Shown: positions 36,501-49,969 of the stretch, piece by piece | Layout: every line of letters begins with the position of its first letter | Position numbering within the stretch: position 1 is the first letter of the stretch | Source of the DNA: Parus major | Taxonomy: Eukaryota; Chordata; Aves; Passeriformes; Paridae | Assembly (NCBI RefSeq): GCF_001522545.3 | Contig: NC_031770.1 | Span: 86,963,594-87,027,593, forward strand | Direction: 5' to 3' | Length of the DNA: 64,000 bases | The notes under the pieces: generated by a model | Seen by the model: the letters and a program-made list of their open reading frames with translations, nothing else | Told to the model about the DNA's origin: nothing | Databases searched by the model: none | Program-made: the position numbers and the translations under genes

Positions 36501-39500
36501 GATGAACAGAAGAGATTAAACTCCAATGTAACCTGCATTTGAAAAAAAAGGAAGTGATTATGTGCAGAAAGGAATTAAAAAATAAATAAGCAGTAAAGAA
36601 TAAATGCAAAACACATGATGAGACATGGCTTCATATCTGATGTGTTTTGCTGAGTCATAAATTGTCTTATATTCTTATCAAGAAATCTCTGCATTTTATA
36701 TGCCCTCACTCCTAGGTCCTATAATATAAAATATTAAATTAAGTGAAATAATATGTAATTATTTCTTTAAAAATATAATTATTTCTTATTGTAATAAATT
36801 CTTACTTAAAGGACTTGGTGAAACAGGTAGTATATATATTGGCTGATTAATATATGAGGAAGTTATTATCTATACTGAATAAATGGGCTTCTCTTCTCTG
36901 GAGAGCTGCTATGCAAAATTTTATTTTCTGTGCAGGATAGGAGGATAGGGTTTGTTTGTTTAAGGTTGTAATATTAAGTAATGCAAGACTAGAAAGATAT
37001 ATCATCCTTCAAAAGACCTTGGTTGTAAAGTTAAGAAAACAGTCTTATCTCCACAACCACTAGATTGCAGCAGAAAAACAAATGTATTAACCGGTAAAAG
37101 AAACATGAATTTCCCTCCAAAATACATATAAATATTTTACAATTACCTAATTTCTCAAGACCTAAATTGATTATAAATAGTTTATATGTTTTTTTCTGAA
37201 TCTGCAACCTGCAGGACTGTTTAATCATATCCTGTCTGACTCTTGTTCTGCAGTACTGTAGATAAACAGTGCATCAGTGCCCCCTGCAGCCTTAAAACAC
37301 CAGTATAACTGTTAAAAAAACCCAACAGTATTGATCTTTGTTGAAATAACTATTCAGAAAAAGAACAGCTTTAAATCCTGTTGTATCCTTTCCTTTTTTC
37401 TCCTTCCCTCTTTAAAAGTGAAATTGCAGCTCTTGGGTAAAGAAAAAATTCTTCAGAAATGCAGCCTAAAATTCAAGACAGACTTTGATACATTTGTGAG
37501 ACTAAAAAGACCCTTTTTTTAACGTTCAAATACACTGGCATATGAAAATCACAAACCAGAAGCATAAGAAATTCAGAATATATGTGTAAACTTTAAAATG
37601 AATAGTTATAAAAAACAAAGACATTCTGACTCTCAGAAGACGAATTTCTTTAATGTGTTTAATGTTCAGACAATAGAGAAATGCTACTTCATCTGTGCTA
37701 AACTGTAGGTATTTGTTCATTTTTATGCATATTTCTGAAAATTTGCTCAAAATTACATATATAATACAAAGATAAGCTTGGGATTTGTTTCCTCTCATTC
37801 AGCTCCTACACACATGCTTCCAAAGTCATTGGCAAATTTCTAGACAGAATATTACTTATGGGTATACAGATTTCCTTTGAAACTGAAGTTTCAATGAAGC
37901 AATGGTTGCCAATAGCAGAAATCTAAGGTAATTTATCTGTGTATGGGGAGGAGAAGGAAGGTTTTTCAGCTCGTAAAACCATGAGGTGTTAAAATTGTCA
38001 ACAGTGCCAAAAAGAGGACATGACCAAAAATAAAATTAATTTTAAGGAAACACCTGTCTCTATGCAGTGAATAGAGAATTTGTTGAGATTATATATGCTT
38101 CTGACCAGTTTTTGGAAGCCAGGTTTCCCCATTTTTCCTCTCTACACCAATGCTAAATTTAAGAGGTAGATAGGAGATGATGCAATCCTTACAAGGTCCT
38201 ACAAGACAAAAAAAAGTGACTTGGAATTCCTTAACCTGCAAAAAATTCTGTACTTAAATAGCAAGATATAATGTGAAGTTTTTACATCTGTAAGGATGTA
38301 GGCTGGAGGCCAAATTACATTAGTCAATTGAAAATGCATTAATTTCTTAGAACTAACTGTCTAACATAGTTCACTGATGTTACAAAATTGAGTAAGTATT
38401 GTATGGAAATGATAGGAAATTATTAACTCTCTTCTGGGCACTATAAACACAAGTGTGACATCAGTAACTGGCTTCCAGCATTTATCAATTATAAAATCCA
38501 TTTCATAAACCACAAGATATAAAGTATTATTAACTGAGTTAAAGTATATGAAATAAATCTGGCAGCATTCAGAACTCTTAAGTGATAAGATAGTTCTGGC
38601 TGCACGTGAGATTAGTTTTATTTACATTAAGTAACTTTCCACTCAGAATATAATATAAACAGAGTAAGGTAAATTCTCTAATTTTGGAATATCACCCTGA
38701 AAACTTTGACAGATTTTTATAAAATTGGATTAATTGAATAAAATTACTATATTTTTAGATTAGAAGGTATATTTGTACCACTTAAGCCCTTCTAAGCCCT
38801 TTGAAAATTGCAAAACAAAATCTACTTGCCTTGGTGGGTTTTATTTTTGTAATTTAAATCTATAGCTTAGATATTTTAGTCTTGATTACTAAATGAGTTA
38901 TCTAAATTTTTCACACAGAAACCAAGTATTATTGGTTTTAATTGAGAAATTAAGCAAAACATACTTATATCTTAAACATACATTTTACATCTTTTAACCA
39001 CCTGACTGCATTCAGAAAGTTTTTTGTTGATATGATGATGAGCATTTGGCTGATATTATTAAACCTGACCTGCTTTGATGCAATGACCCTCTTAAATCAC
39101 CAATATCAATGCTTTAAATATAGCTGCCCTTCCTGATTTAAAGTTACTCAAGAAAGAATGGCTGAAAAATATAGCTCAGTTTGAAGGTAAAAATGAGAAG
39201 TATCCTCTGCCATTGAGAATAATCTCCCAGTTTGCCTCAGGTTTATTTTTTACTCTTGTTTTGAGACTTGTTTTGTAGTTGGAAAGACCAATTAGTTTTG
39301 CAAGTGGTGTTGCCTATTGCCAAGTCATAGCTGGGTACCCAAACCATCAATGACATGGTATTTGCATTTAGGTAGTGTTTAAGATAAATAAAAGTTGTTA
39401 GGATCAATGGATGCAAAATATCTAAAACTTCTAAAGTTACCCTGGAACAGTATGGCCACCTTACAATTTCAATAAAACAGTTTAAGTTTGTTATGTTTTC

Positions 39501-40989
39501 TACCTTGCTATGATCTCTCACAACCTTTGGGTTGTTGAGAAGATGGGAGGGTGTGAATAATCCAGTTATAACATTTTTCTCTCAAATAAGCCACATCAAG
39601 GCAAGTCAACTCCTTAACTATCCCTTAATTATTCATAATCTTAATCAAATAATCAAAAATGAATAGTTTAATGCAGAGTAGTGGTATGTTTTTCTGCTGC
39701 ATTTGATCTTAGGTCCTGTGCAGTCTTGAATACTGCTCACATGTTGGAATGAAGGACAGCAATCTGCTGACAAGGCATCTGGAGTTTTCTTATTTCCTTG
39801 TGGACTTTTTTTTCCAGTTCTTCACACTAAAAATAAAACTTCTCAGTCTGGATAATGTTGCCTGTTACTATCTCTCCATGTTTTAAGATTTTCCTAAGTT
39901 AGAGTCACATTCTGTTACACATGTAGTAACACCAGTCTATTCATTGGAAACTTAAACTGACCAAAGTGTTAGAAATACTACTTTAGGTTGTAAAAAGGTA
40001 AGGTAAGCTCCATTCTTTGCTGTAAAGGTATATGATTTATGGGAAATGCTTTTAGGGAATGTTTTCAATATGTAAAAGTGGTTTTGGATGTTTTTGAGCT
40101 CTATATTCAAAACACAAATAATTTTAAGTGTGACATAGTGAGCAGAAGAAGTAGGAATTTTTCCTCACTCATCACAGTTGCTTTATTTAGTATCACCTCT
40201 AATTGATGGAGAAAATCTGGTTATTTTTCTTAGAATGTGATGAGCTGGAGATGCCTCTCTGTGCATATAGATTGTCTACAGGGAGAACCATGGTTGCCAG
40301 CTCAGGCCAGTTTCAAAGCTCTTAAGCAGTTAATGTTTGACAAAGTGAATTCTGTCCTGGAGTTTTATTTGCAGATTAAATTTCTTCAAATATTTTGGAG
40401 GAAAAGAGATGATATGGGGTGGCATTTTGATGCCTTGGAGAATTAGGAATCGAAAAGAGATTGAACATGAGGTCATAAGTATCAAACTTTTAAATTACTT
40501 TGTTATTGATAGCTCTCCTTGGTGCTCTCAACATCATAGTTACAGTATTTGTTCACTCTCAGGTAAAGTCAGAATGTTTGTTACAAAAACACATTTGGAC
40601 CAAAATTCCAATCGTTTTCCAATTGCATGAAAGATAAATATTACTTAAGCCAGCATTTAACAGTCTTCCTTTAGGAAAATCCCTCTAGTAAAAATGTAAC
40701 ATTGTTTAGTGTACCCTTACAGTCATTCCAAGAAAAGAAAGTATTCTACCAGCATTGTCTCTTACACTGGGACATGCTAAAATATGGTATTGCTGTAGGA
40801 AAAGAAAAATATTAAATTTTAAACAATGTCAACCTGTAAATAAGAAAAGTAATAAAAGGACAGACATATGAATATCCAAAATTGAACTTTTTCATTCTTA
40901 AACAGAAACCACCTTTTTCAACCAATACAAGTGGTTGTACATTTTAACGATGTCTGGACCAAACAATAGTAGCAGACCCTGAAGCCTGC
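33501..40989. other. Intronic sequence, no gene or known repeat seen
   Basis: About 7.5 kb of AT-rich DNA with many A/T runs and no recognised CR1, LTR, RNA gene or splice-flanked coding frame. Open frames such as 35051-35323 and 39243-39521 have no family motif. Confidence 0.6.
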
Positions 40990-41855
40990 AGTTAATAAAG
41001 TGACAGGAGATAAAAGCATCATTCAGGAGGCTGATCTCACACTGTATTTCTGCACAGAGAGACTATTAGTTGCTGGAGGATGCCTGAGGCACAGCAACCA
41101 TGAAATGGTAAAGTTTTCAATTCCCAATGAAGTAAGGAAGGAGATCAACTAAACCTCTACCTTGGACTTACAGAAGGTGGACTTTGGGTGCTCTTCAGTA
41201 CTCTATTTTAGAAAACCATCTTTAATAACAAAATGGTCTTCTTTAATAACAAAGAGGAGGTTAACCTTATGTGCCAAAAGATGAGCCAGTGGGGAAGAAT
41301 GGTGTCCTGGCTGAACAGGGAGCTTTCACAGGACTTCAGGACAAAAAGTTTAAACCGTTGCAAGAAGTGGCAGGCTACTCAGGAAGAGTACAAGGATATC
41401 ATTAAGTCATGTAGAGAGAAAATTAAAGGAAAAAGCTCCACTAGAATTCAATCTGGCCACTGCTGTGCAAGATAATAAAAAGTGTTTTCATAAATACATT
41501 AGCAGCAAAAGAAGGGCCAAGGAAAATCTCCATTTCCTTGGAGCATTGTCACTGAGAAAGAGGAAAAGGCTGATGTACTTAACTCCTCCTTTACCTCAGA
41601 CTGAACTGAAAGACCAGTTATCCTCAGGGCAAGCAGTCACATGAGCTGGTAGGAGCAGCATAGACCCCCTGTAATCCAGGAGGAATTAGTGACCTGCTGA
41701 GCCATTGAGACACTAAAGTCTGATGGGCCAGGTGGGATTCACCCAAGGGCACTGACACAGGTGATGGAAGAGCTCACCAAGCCACATTCCAGCATTTACA
41801 ATCAGTTTTGGCTACATGTTAAGGTCCCAGATGACTGAAGATTGGCCAGAAAATA
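40990..41855 (+). mobile_element. CR1 LINE ORF2 fragment (endonuclease end to start of reverse transcriptase)
   Basis: Sense CR1 body fragment. The order is: CACAGCAACCATGAAATGGT (the S-D-H-N-M-V end of the endonuclease); an open frame at 41233-41475 with WLNRELSQDF and KKWQATQEEYKDIIKSCREK, matching the CR1 linker between endonuclease and reverse transcriptase; then near 41490 F-x-K-Y-I-S-S-K-R-R-A-K-E-N; then 41570-41600 (A-D-V-L-N-S-S-F-T); and near 41715-41765 the S-D-G-P-G-G-I-H-P-R segment. Similarity is lost after GACTGAAGATTGGCCAGAAA. Stops and frameshifts disable it. This is the longest coding portion of CR1 in the window. Confidence 0.9.
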
Positions 41856-42766
41856 AGGTAAACCTCCTGGCTGGAAGAAAGATCCTGGAAGTGTGAGAGG
41901 GTAATGAAGATAAGAGAGGTGCCTGAAGATGAATACCAGGGCATGCACAGAGACTGTGGCTGGTAACAGTCAAGACCAATTAGTATAGACAGCAGCTCAG
42001 TGTGACTCGACTTTCCACTCAAGCTCCCCAGACCAGCAGCAACCTCCCTGCTAGAAGTGGAAGTGGAAATCCAGTGAACATAATGGGGCATGGGGGAACT
42101 GAGGGCATGTGGGAGTGCATGAGATAAACAACTAGGCTAACAGCTCTATTCTCATCAGCTCTTAAGTAGACCCCAATACCCAGTTTAACTATGGGCTGAT
42201 ATTTACTCTGTCATCTGTCATGCACTTTATTTATTATAAAATCATTTATTCCTCCCATTCCTCCCAGAAAAAAAAAATACATTTAGGCCTATTATTTTAG
42301 TTTTTTGCCTTTTACCTTGTAAAATTCTATTTAGGATGTTTCAAGTACTGTATTTTTTCATTCTCTCGTTTAATATTATGGGGATTTTTTGACCTGTCAT
42401 ATTTACAACACTCTTTCTTATGCACTCAATGAGAATGCAGTAATATTTTAATTAAATGCCAAATTACTGATGAATAAATGATGTTTGTGTTTATGCATGT
42501 CAGCCATTCTCCAGCATTAAGATATAATTAGAAATTAAGTCTGGAAGAAAGACTAGATGATACATAACAGTACTCTGCATTTTTAACTCTTTCTGTACTA
42601 ATGATTTCAACATATCATTCTCATCTTGCTTTCAGGACAGCTTTTATGTTAATTTCTATAATGTGTGATACAGAATGCTTTTTTTAATTACTGTTTCTCT
42701 CCAGTAACACAGTCTTTGAATAGAAAATTGCTTTCTATCCAGGAATCTTAATTAGTATTTATAAAA
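41856..42766. other. Spacer, unassigned
   Basis: The first 250 bp (to about 42110) is GC-richer and may be an unrecognised repeat replacing the rest of the CR1 body; its minus-strand open frame has no known motif. The rest is AT-rich intron. Confidence 0.45.
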
Positions 42767-43316
42767 TGTCATGATTTAACCCCAGCTGGCAACTAGCCCC
42801 CACTCCACCACTTGCTCAGTCCTCCCTGGTGGGATGGGGGAGAGAATCAAAAAGTATAAGTAAGAAAATTTATGAGTGGTGGTAAAGTCAGTTTAATAGG
42901 TAAAGCTAAAGCCTTGGACAAGCAAAGCAAAATGAGGAATTCATTCACTACTTCCCATAGGCAGGTAGAGGCTCAGCCGTCTCCAGAAAGCAGTTCTCCA
43001 TCACTTGCATCATTGACTTAGGAAGACAAATGCCATCACTGCAAGTATTCCTCTTCTTCACCCAGCCTCATATGCTGATCATGACACAACAGATAGTCCC
43101 TTTGGGCAGTTGGGATCAGGCTGTGTGCCCTTCCAGCTCCTTGTACACTCCCAGCCTGCTCATCAGTGGGGTGGGGTGAGGAGCAGAAAAGGCCTTGACT
43201 GTGTGCAAACACTGTGTGGCAGTAACTAGAACATCGCTATATTACCACCACTGCTCTCAGTAGGAATCCACAACACAGACAATTGCTACTGTAACTCTGT
43301 CCCAGCCAAAACCACA
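42767..43316 (-). mobile_element. Solo LTR of an avian endogenous retrovirus, antisense
   Basis: About 550 bp, starting TGTCATGATTTAACCCCAGC and ending CCCAGCCAAAACCACA on the + strand. Internal landmarks: GGGATGGGGGAGAGAATC, TTCATTCACTACTTCCCATA, GGAAGACAAATGCCATCACT, CATATGCTGATCATGACAC, GTGGGGTGGGGTGAGGAGCA, AAGGCCTTGACTGTGTGCAA. The same blocks, reverse-complemented, occur in the 11.9-12.4 kb LTR. No gag, pol or env sequence flanks it. AAATG occurs at both edges (42764-42768 and 43316-43320) and might be a 5-bp target duplication, but it overlaps the presumed TG start, so this is uncertain. ERVL class is from memory. Confidence 0.82.
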
Positions 43317-46300
43317 AATGTGTATCTTCCCTACTTCTATTAAGTGGGTAAGAAATATTTTCAGCACATGGGGAAACCAATCCTAAAATAAATAAGGCTG
43401 TGCATCTGTAAAAATTATTTAAAGGCCTAAACTATTCTTTTGTGAGACCTCTAAAAACAAAGTATGTACTCTCAAAACTGAATTTTATTGCTAATGTAGT
43501 CAGGACACATTGAATTTCCAGTCTGCCATTCATTTCTTAAAGCATCTTGATTCTCGTAAGAGTTCTTCTCACACTTCTTAGTATCTGAGAATGCCTCTCT
43601 TCTATAAGTGTATCTCAGAGAGAACAGTATCTTCTAAATATTCCTGGAAGAAATTGAGATGAGACTGTAAAAGACAGGTCTAGGGTTGGTACATCCCTTC
43701 TTTCTGCTTTTATTCCCCAGATCAGTGATAAGAGCGCTCTTCTGGTTTATCAGATTCTTGATTTCAGTTCTGTCCTTAGCTTGGTGGAATTATAAACACC
43801 TTCCAGAAGTACTGTAAGAATTCCCCAGAGCAGTCTGTTTGTTCTGTCCTGCATAGAGTAAGTATTGAATGTCCTGCATGGAATAAGTGTTGAATGGGTA
43901 AAGGAAAAGTGTGCACATATGGTTGCCACCCCTTGGCTAGATTATTTACCTGAGTACAGATTTGTATTTTTCCACCGTACCAATTGTTTTTTAAGTATAT
44001 CTCTTGAAGCCATTTCAGGGTTTTTTCTTGTCCAAGCAGGGCACTATTCATCTTGACAATATTTGCTGTGGGCAAATACCAAAGTTTGGCTACTATAGCC
44101 CTGAAAATTACAATGCAGAAGTCTTGCCTGAATTAATTATTGCTTAGGAAATCAATTGCATATTCAGGATCTAGAAGTGCTTCTCCTGTATCCATCACAG
44201 ACACATTGTGCAATAATATTGCATAGGTAGATCATGCAGTTTGGAGTCTAAATTATAGATGTTATCCATGGGTTTTTACTGCTTGAACTTAGAATCTTTG
44301 GTAAACAGTAGTTACTCCATTCTGGAATTGAGATTTTTGAGATAGCTGTCACAGCATCTCTGTTACAGGAACTCAATTTATCCAGAGCAATTTACTCAGA
44401 CATTTAGGACTGGAGCAGAATGCTTATATTCTAATTTTGCAGAGCCTTTTCAGGAGGACAAGTACAGCATCATGTAAAAAAAACCAAAATAACAGTTTTC
44501 ATCTGCTGAAAGAATCTTCAAAGAGAGAATGCAAGTATTTATTTCCTTTCAAAGCCACCAGTTTCAAGAAACAAAAGTAGTTGCAGAAATCAACAAAAAG
44601 ATGTGGTGCTTAGGCCTTTCTAGTGGTCTTCTTCTAAATAACAGCTAAGATGAAACTGGTGAGAGGTTTTCCAACTGTGATTATTGACTAAATGTAAAAG
44701 AGAAAGCTGAAGTTCACACAGATTTGAGATTTGTTTAAACTTCCAAAGGTGTAAGATTTGTACACTGGTCCACTCAGTGCTCAGCAGTTTGACCTCTTTC
44801 CTTTTTTTTGAGTTTAATGTTTGGATCACTGGTACATGTAATGTTTTATGCTTAAGTAAAGGTCAGTGTGAACAACTGAAAGATTTAATGCTCCCTTATT
44901 TCCTCAAGCAAGCCAAGTAAAAAGATGACTGGATTTGGTATGGAAATTCAGTTCTTCAGTTTTTAAAAAAACATTGTTTTAACAATTGTCCTAAACTTAG
45001 GGACTAAGGGTGTTTTTCAAGTATCATCTAAGGAACACTCACTCATGTCAACATTTAGTTTAGAAAGGTTTTTGCTGTTAAACCTTCAACATAAAGTATT
45101 GTTGCTGCAGTAACTTACTTAGCCACTGCAAGGTTCATGGAATCGATATACTTTAGAGGAAACAGCAGGAATATGTCTTAGTACAAGTTTTTCTTTTTCC
45201 TCTTTCCACTTTCAGCTGTCTGTAACTGACATTTCTTCCCATATCCAGCACTGCTATGCATCCTAGAGTTTAAATCTTTTCTTCCTATTTGTAAACAGAG
45301 CTTTCATCAACTTTGTTCTGTTAATTTCATTCTCACATCTTTGGCTGCATTGTATATTGAATATATTATTTGCATTGCTAAGAGTTTGCACCATTAAATG
45401 AGATTCTGTGTGTACAAAAGCAGTTGCAAATAATGATGTCATTCCAGTTGCGAATTTTTTAATGGAAAGCTGCAACTACAATATCACTGGGTTCGGCTAC
45501 CAAATGTTGTGGCTCATAGAAGAGGGAAGCTGGGCTCACAGTCTGGAGCATACACTGAAAATTTAATTTTTTAAGAGATATGCCTGAGCATATATCATCT
45601 TTATTTAGAAAACTGACCCCCAGCACTTTTAACTAAAACAAAAATTGTGATGAGTGAGGAAATCAGAGTCACATATAAACTGCAGAATATAAATAATCCA
45701 TATCTGGTAAGTTCTTGAATTGTTTTCACAATTACTGTGTTGAGTGATGTAGATGGTGTCTCCGGGAGGGTAAGTGCACAGATATACTGCTCTGTGGATT
45801 CACTGAAATCAGTGAGATGCCATTTAAAGTACTCTGCTTGACATGGTTGTGAACAGTGAAATAAACAGCCTGTAAAAGGCTTTATTAATTCTTGCCAAAT
45901 TGCATTCAAGGTACTACATATTTATTCCTGTTTAAACCAACATTTCTATGAAGTGCAGTTGTTTTCAGTTTCATAAACTTTCAAATTATACTATACCATG
46001 CATTCTAATGCTCTTGAAAAATCTTCCTTTTGGCTCCAAATTCTAAAACATTCACTTAAAACAATATTCTGTCACAACCTAAGAAAAACGGCAGATGCAC
46101 CCTTTTCCACTGGAGAAAACTGCAAATAAAAGCAGTTGCTTCCCAGCAGAAACTACTTTATTGGCAAGATAAAAATACAAACTGCCTTATCCCACTCATA
46201 TCAGATAAGGCTAAATCCATTACTCCAGTAATAAAATGTTAAGTGCATAAGTACCAGAAGATACAGGCATTGGAGATGTTATCATATCACAGGGACTCCC

Positions 46301-46479
46301 GTGCCATTGCTTGTCTCACCAACCTGCTTCATGGGAAATGTCAGAGTGCTTCTGTAGACACATCTGCCATCAGCCTGATAATGAATAACTTGGGGGAGAA
46401 TCTTCTCCCTTTGCAGGTCTCAGTTTGAAGTCCATTATATACATAGATCACCCTGAAAAAAAAAACCAAAAAAACTCCT
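43317..46479. other. Intronic sequence, no gene seen
   Basis: AT-rich DNA with a 25-bp tandem duplication at 43845-43894. Open frames in 43776-44075 and 45601-45909 have no known motif. Nothing else was recognised. Confidence 0.6.
43845..43894. repeat. 25-bp tandem duplication, two copies
   Basis: TGTCCTGCATAGAGTAAGTA + TTGAA (43845-43869) is repeated as TGTCCTGCATGGAATAAGTG + TTGAA (43870-43894), with three mismatches. Confidence 0.92.
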
Positions 46480-46642
46480 TCAGGTAGAATTTCTTGCATT
46501 TCAGTTTGTGGCCATTGCTGTATGTCCTGGCCACCAGCAAGAAGTATCTGCTTCCATCCCTTCCCCTTCCCTCCCCACTCACGTATTCACACAAACAAAT
46601 CAGATTCCCTGGAGCCTTCCTTCCTTCAGGCTGACAACTCTC
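46480..46642 (-). mobile_element. CR1 LINE fragment, antisense
   Basis: CAGGTAGAATTTCTTGCATT, TCAGTTTGTGGCCATTGCTG, TATGTCCTGGCCACCAGCAA and GCCTTCCTTCCTTCAGGCTG are the reverse complement of the CR1 3' region (the same words as in 62.8-63.1 kb, in the same order), with a divergent or replaced stretch around 46555-46600. Both ends are ragged. Confidence 0.75.
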
Positions 46643-49541
46643 ATGGCAGGGTCAGTGCCCTGGTGCAGGGGCTAAACTGGCAGCACACAGGTAAGCCCCT
46701 GTCAGGCTGAGCTCCCCACTGCCAGGTCACTGCAGAGCAGGGCATCCCAGAGGTGCTGGTAGCTTTATAAGCTGCAGTGCCTCTGACTCCACACACTGAT
46801 AGTTACCGCCTCTCATTGAATAGAGGAGAGTGTATGGGAGAGGGAAGCACAGCTGTTTTGGGTATGTGCTTTTGGTTAATAACATAACATGGAACATGAC
46901 CTCTAAATGCTATATTCCTGCCATTCAGTTCATCATACATCTCCTTGAGTGGCAAACAGTGTAATATAAAATAAACAAGACTTCAAATTGCACTAACGTC
47001 TATGTTTAGACAAGCGCTTCAAGCTTACATGCACTCAGCTATGAAACACAAGCTTGCAGGCCTTTAAAACTCAGCTTTTTAAGCTCATTTTAAGATTAAA
47101 AACAATGTGTTGATGCTTGCAGCAAGTTAAAAGATCTTTATGCACATAGTTGACCTGAAAGGCAGCAACAGCCTGGGAAATTGAAAAGAAAAGAAAAAAC
47201 AAATATAAAATTGTGGTCTTGTTGTGGAGTAACAGTGAATCAAGTTTTGCTTGATATATTTTTGTTACACTTCGTCAAAACTTTTAACACCTCAATTACT
47301 ATTTTACTTCAAATGCTTCCCAGCTCTTCATTCAAACAATGTTTTAGCTAAAATTCATTGAGCTGAGGTCATTGCTTATTCAGAGCAGCAGCTTGAACGG
47401 CTTGTGAGCACAGCTGCAGATGTTTGCCCCACTAACCAGCCCCAACAAACTCTGCCCTGCTTTTGTGGCAAGGCAGGGAGCTGCGGGGTGCCTGGAAGCA
47501 GTGCTGGCACAAACACAGTCAGGCACCATCTAGAAGCAAAACATCCAGAACAACACTGCAAAGGCTGACATCCTGTGAAAAATTAGCAAATGAACCGGGG
47601 AGAAATCAGCCTACCAAGTAGCTTTCCTTTCTTTTCTTCTCTGCAGATTAGAATGTCAACCAAAAAATGAAGCAAGGCTGCATTACTTGCGCTCATAAAA
47701 TTTCCTTTAAAGCGCACTGCTGTGATTCTGTTTAAGAGAAAAACAGTAGCTTCCCATCAGAAAGGGGATGTGTAACTTCCACAGCTGGAAATCAGTGCTT
47801 TCAGTAGAGACAAGAATGCACCTGCCAGTCAGACAGCTCTCTGTCTTGTTCAGCATTTTACCGCTGACAGTAGCTGTGAACAGGTTCAGAGAAGTAAATT
47901 TTGCAGTGGTCAGACAGGATTGTCTGTCATTAGAAAAATTATCTCTCTAATACCTGATGGTAAGAGCTTAGTTTATACTGTGTCAATTCCCCAGGTTTTA
48001 TGTAGTTTTTGTTGATTTATTTTTTCCAGGAGTAACAGAAAAATCAACAAATACCATTAATTGCTCCCAATAAATTTCTCCTGTAATTTTCTAAATCTTT
48101 ACATAAACCTACTATTAGTTCAGAATTTCTGCAATGTTTAGGTTATGCCTGGGGACAAAATCAAGATTTTTGGTTATTTACTTTTAATCAAAGATTATAA
48201 ACCCAGCAGGTGACTAAGCATTTTTAATTTGCTGTGCTAGCAAATAGAAGATTTGCTGTGCTTGCTGGTAGAAGATAATACACATTAGTGCACCCTTAAT
48301 GTTGCTATGAATAGCCTACATGAAGTTCATGTGAGTTATATCCCTTAGGAGAAAAGTATTATTGTAAATGCAGCAGTTATGCTGTTTTCATTGTATTTAT
48401 GGAAATGGAAATGTTGTTATTCAATTCATCTAAATAGAAATAAACAGTAAGTCACTTATTTTCTTAAAGTCCAGTTAAAGTTGAGCCTTCTATTAGCAAG
48501 TCTTCAGACTCAAAAATACTTTAAGGATTTCTTTTCAGCCAAAAATTACTTGATGACTGCCATTTTGTTGGATGCTTTTCTCTCATATAAAGCAGATCAC
48601 TGCCTTGAAATACTCATTGCTAAGCACCATACTGTGTGTGTTTTGGCTATTTTGTGGTTTGGATGCATACTGCATCCCTGCTTAAGTATCCCATTCTAAT
48701 GTTTTCCTTACTATTATGGCTCTGCACATCTTCTCTCTACTGTCACATAAGCCCCGTGTCCCTTTTGTTCTTTCCCAGGCTCGACTCCTTTCTCAGTTAC
48801 TGTGCTCTTCTTTGGGTCCCCTCAAACATTTACTTTGCCCTGAATGATTTGTCTCCTTCCTCTGCTCACCTCCTTTTCTTTCCTAACTGCCTCGGGGTAT
48901 GTATCCTTTTTTTGCTGTATTGATAATTTGGAGAAGCAGATTTTTAATAGTGGCATTAACAGACAACTTACTTACCTGGGATGTGTTATGTTGGCTGGAT
49001 ATTTTCTCAGAATATTATGAATCATGTTAGTACGTCCTAAAAGATAGATTCAAAAAAAAGCAAATTATTAAAATCAGTTTTCAGGTAAATGGGGTATGAA
49101 AAAATGAGGAAGTTAGACAGATGCTTGGAGCAGTGAATGCAATGTCGTACTGAATTGCGTCCCCACCTATCTTGTTTCTGCAGTTGCGATCTACTGGTGC
49201 ATCATCACTTTCCAATGCTCCTTTTTAAGACGTACTCCCAGCTCTAAAATATGGTGAAGCAGAAGTTTTAGCTGATACAGGAACAGGAGACAAAGAGAAA
49301 GGGAAGGGCACAGCAGGGGCCAATATCTGGGCTTCTTTTAGTTTTTGTTTTTTGTAAAGAAACTTTATGCCATCATTGTCACCAAAATAAGCATGAATTT
49401 GACTGTTGATGTTCAACATATTGCCAAAAAATACTCTTTTTCTAACTGTGGTGCCTAAAAACCATTGCATTAAGCACTTAATCTCTATGCTTTATTTTGG
49501 TCAAAATGTTAGTGATATTTCAGTTCAACCTCATCTACCTT
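46643..49541. other. Intronic sequence with a GC-richer island
   Basis: 46643-46850 and 47376-47600 are GC-richer than the rest, but no exon with matching splice sites or known repeat was recognised in them. A 24-bp tandem duplication lies at 48227-48274. Remaining DNA is ordinary AT-rich intron. Confidence 0.5.
48227..48274. repeat. 24-bp tandem duplication, two copies
   Basis: ATTTGCTGTGCTAGCAAATA + GAAG (48227-48250) is followed directly by ATTTGCTGTGCTTGCTGGTA + GAAG (48251-48274). Confidence 0.9.
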
Positions 49542-49969
49542 TTACAGAATCATAGGTTTCCATGGAAAGGATCTTAGTGATTATGTAGTTCCCACTGCCA
49601 TAGTCTGGCACACCATTCACCTGAGCAGGTTACTCAGAGCCCCATCCAGACTGGCATTGAATACTTCCAGGGTTGAGGCACCAACAACTTCTCTGGACAA
49701 CCTAATTCAGTGCCTCACAACCCCCACAGTAAGGAATTTTTTCCTAATATCTAATATAAACTTACCCTCCTTCAGCTTAAAGCCATCCCTCCTTCTTCTG
49801 TCACTACATGCTCCCATGGAAAGTCCCTCTCCAGCTTTCCTGTGTGCCCTTTCAGGTACTGGAAGTTCACAATTAGGTCTCCCCAAAGCCTTCTCTTCTC
49901 CAGGCCAAACAGTCCCAACAACTCTCTCACTCTCTCAACCTGTATTCATAGGAGAGGTGCTCTAGATCA
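49542..49969 (-). mobile_element. CR1 LINE 3' end, antisense
   Basis: Nearly continuous antisense CR1 from the octamer tail (TTACAGAATCATAGGTTTCC) through CAGAGCCCCATCCAGACTGG, TCTCTGGACAACCTAATTCA and GGAATTTTTTCCTAATATCT to CCTTCTCTTCTCCAGGCCAA and ATTCATAGGAGAGGTGCTCT. The open frame at 49657-49965 is read-through of this element. It ends about 920 bp before the acceptor of the EGF exon. Confidence 0.95.

Noticed and set aside
47376..47600. GC-richer island as a possible CpG island or nested promoter
   Set aside because: CpG count is low and there is no TATA, start or donor arrangement; it may simply be an unrecognised old repeat.
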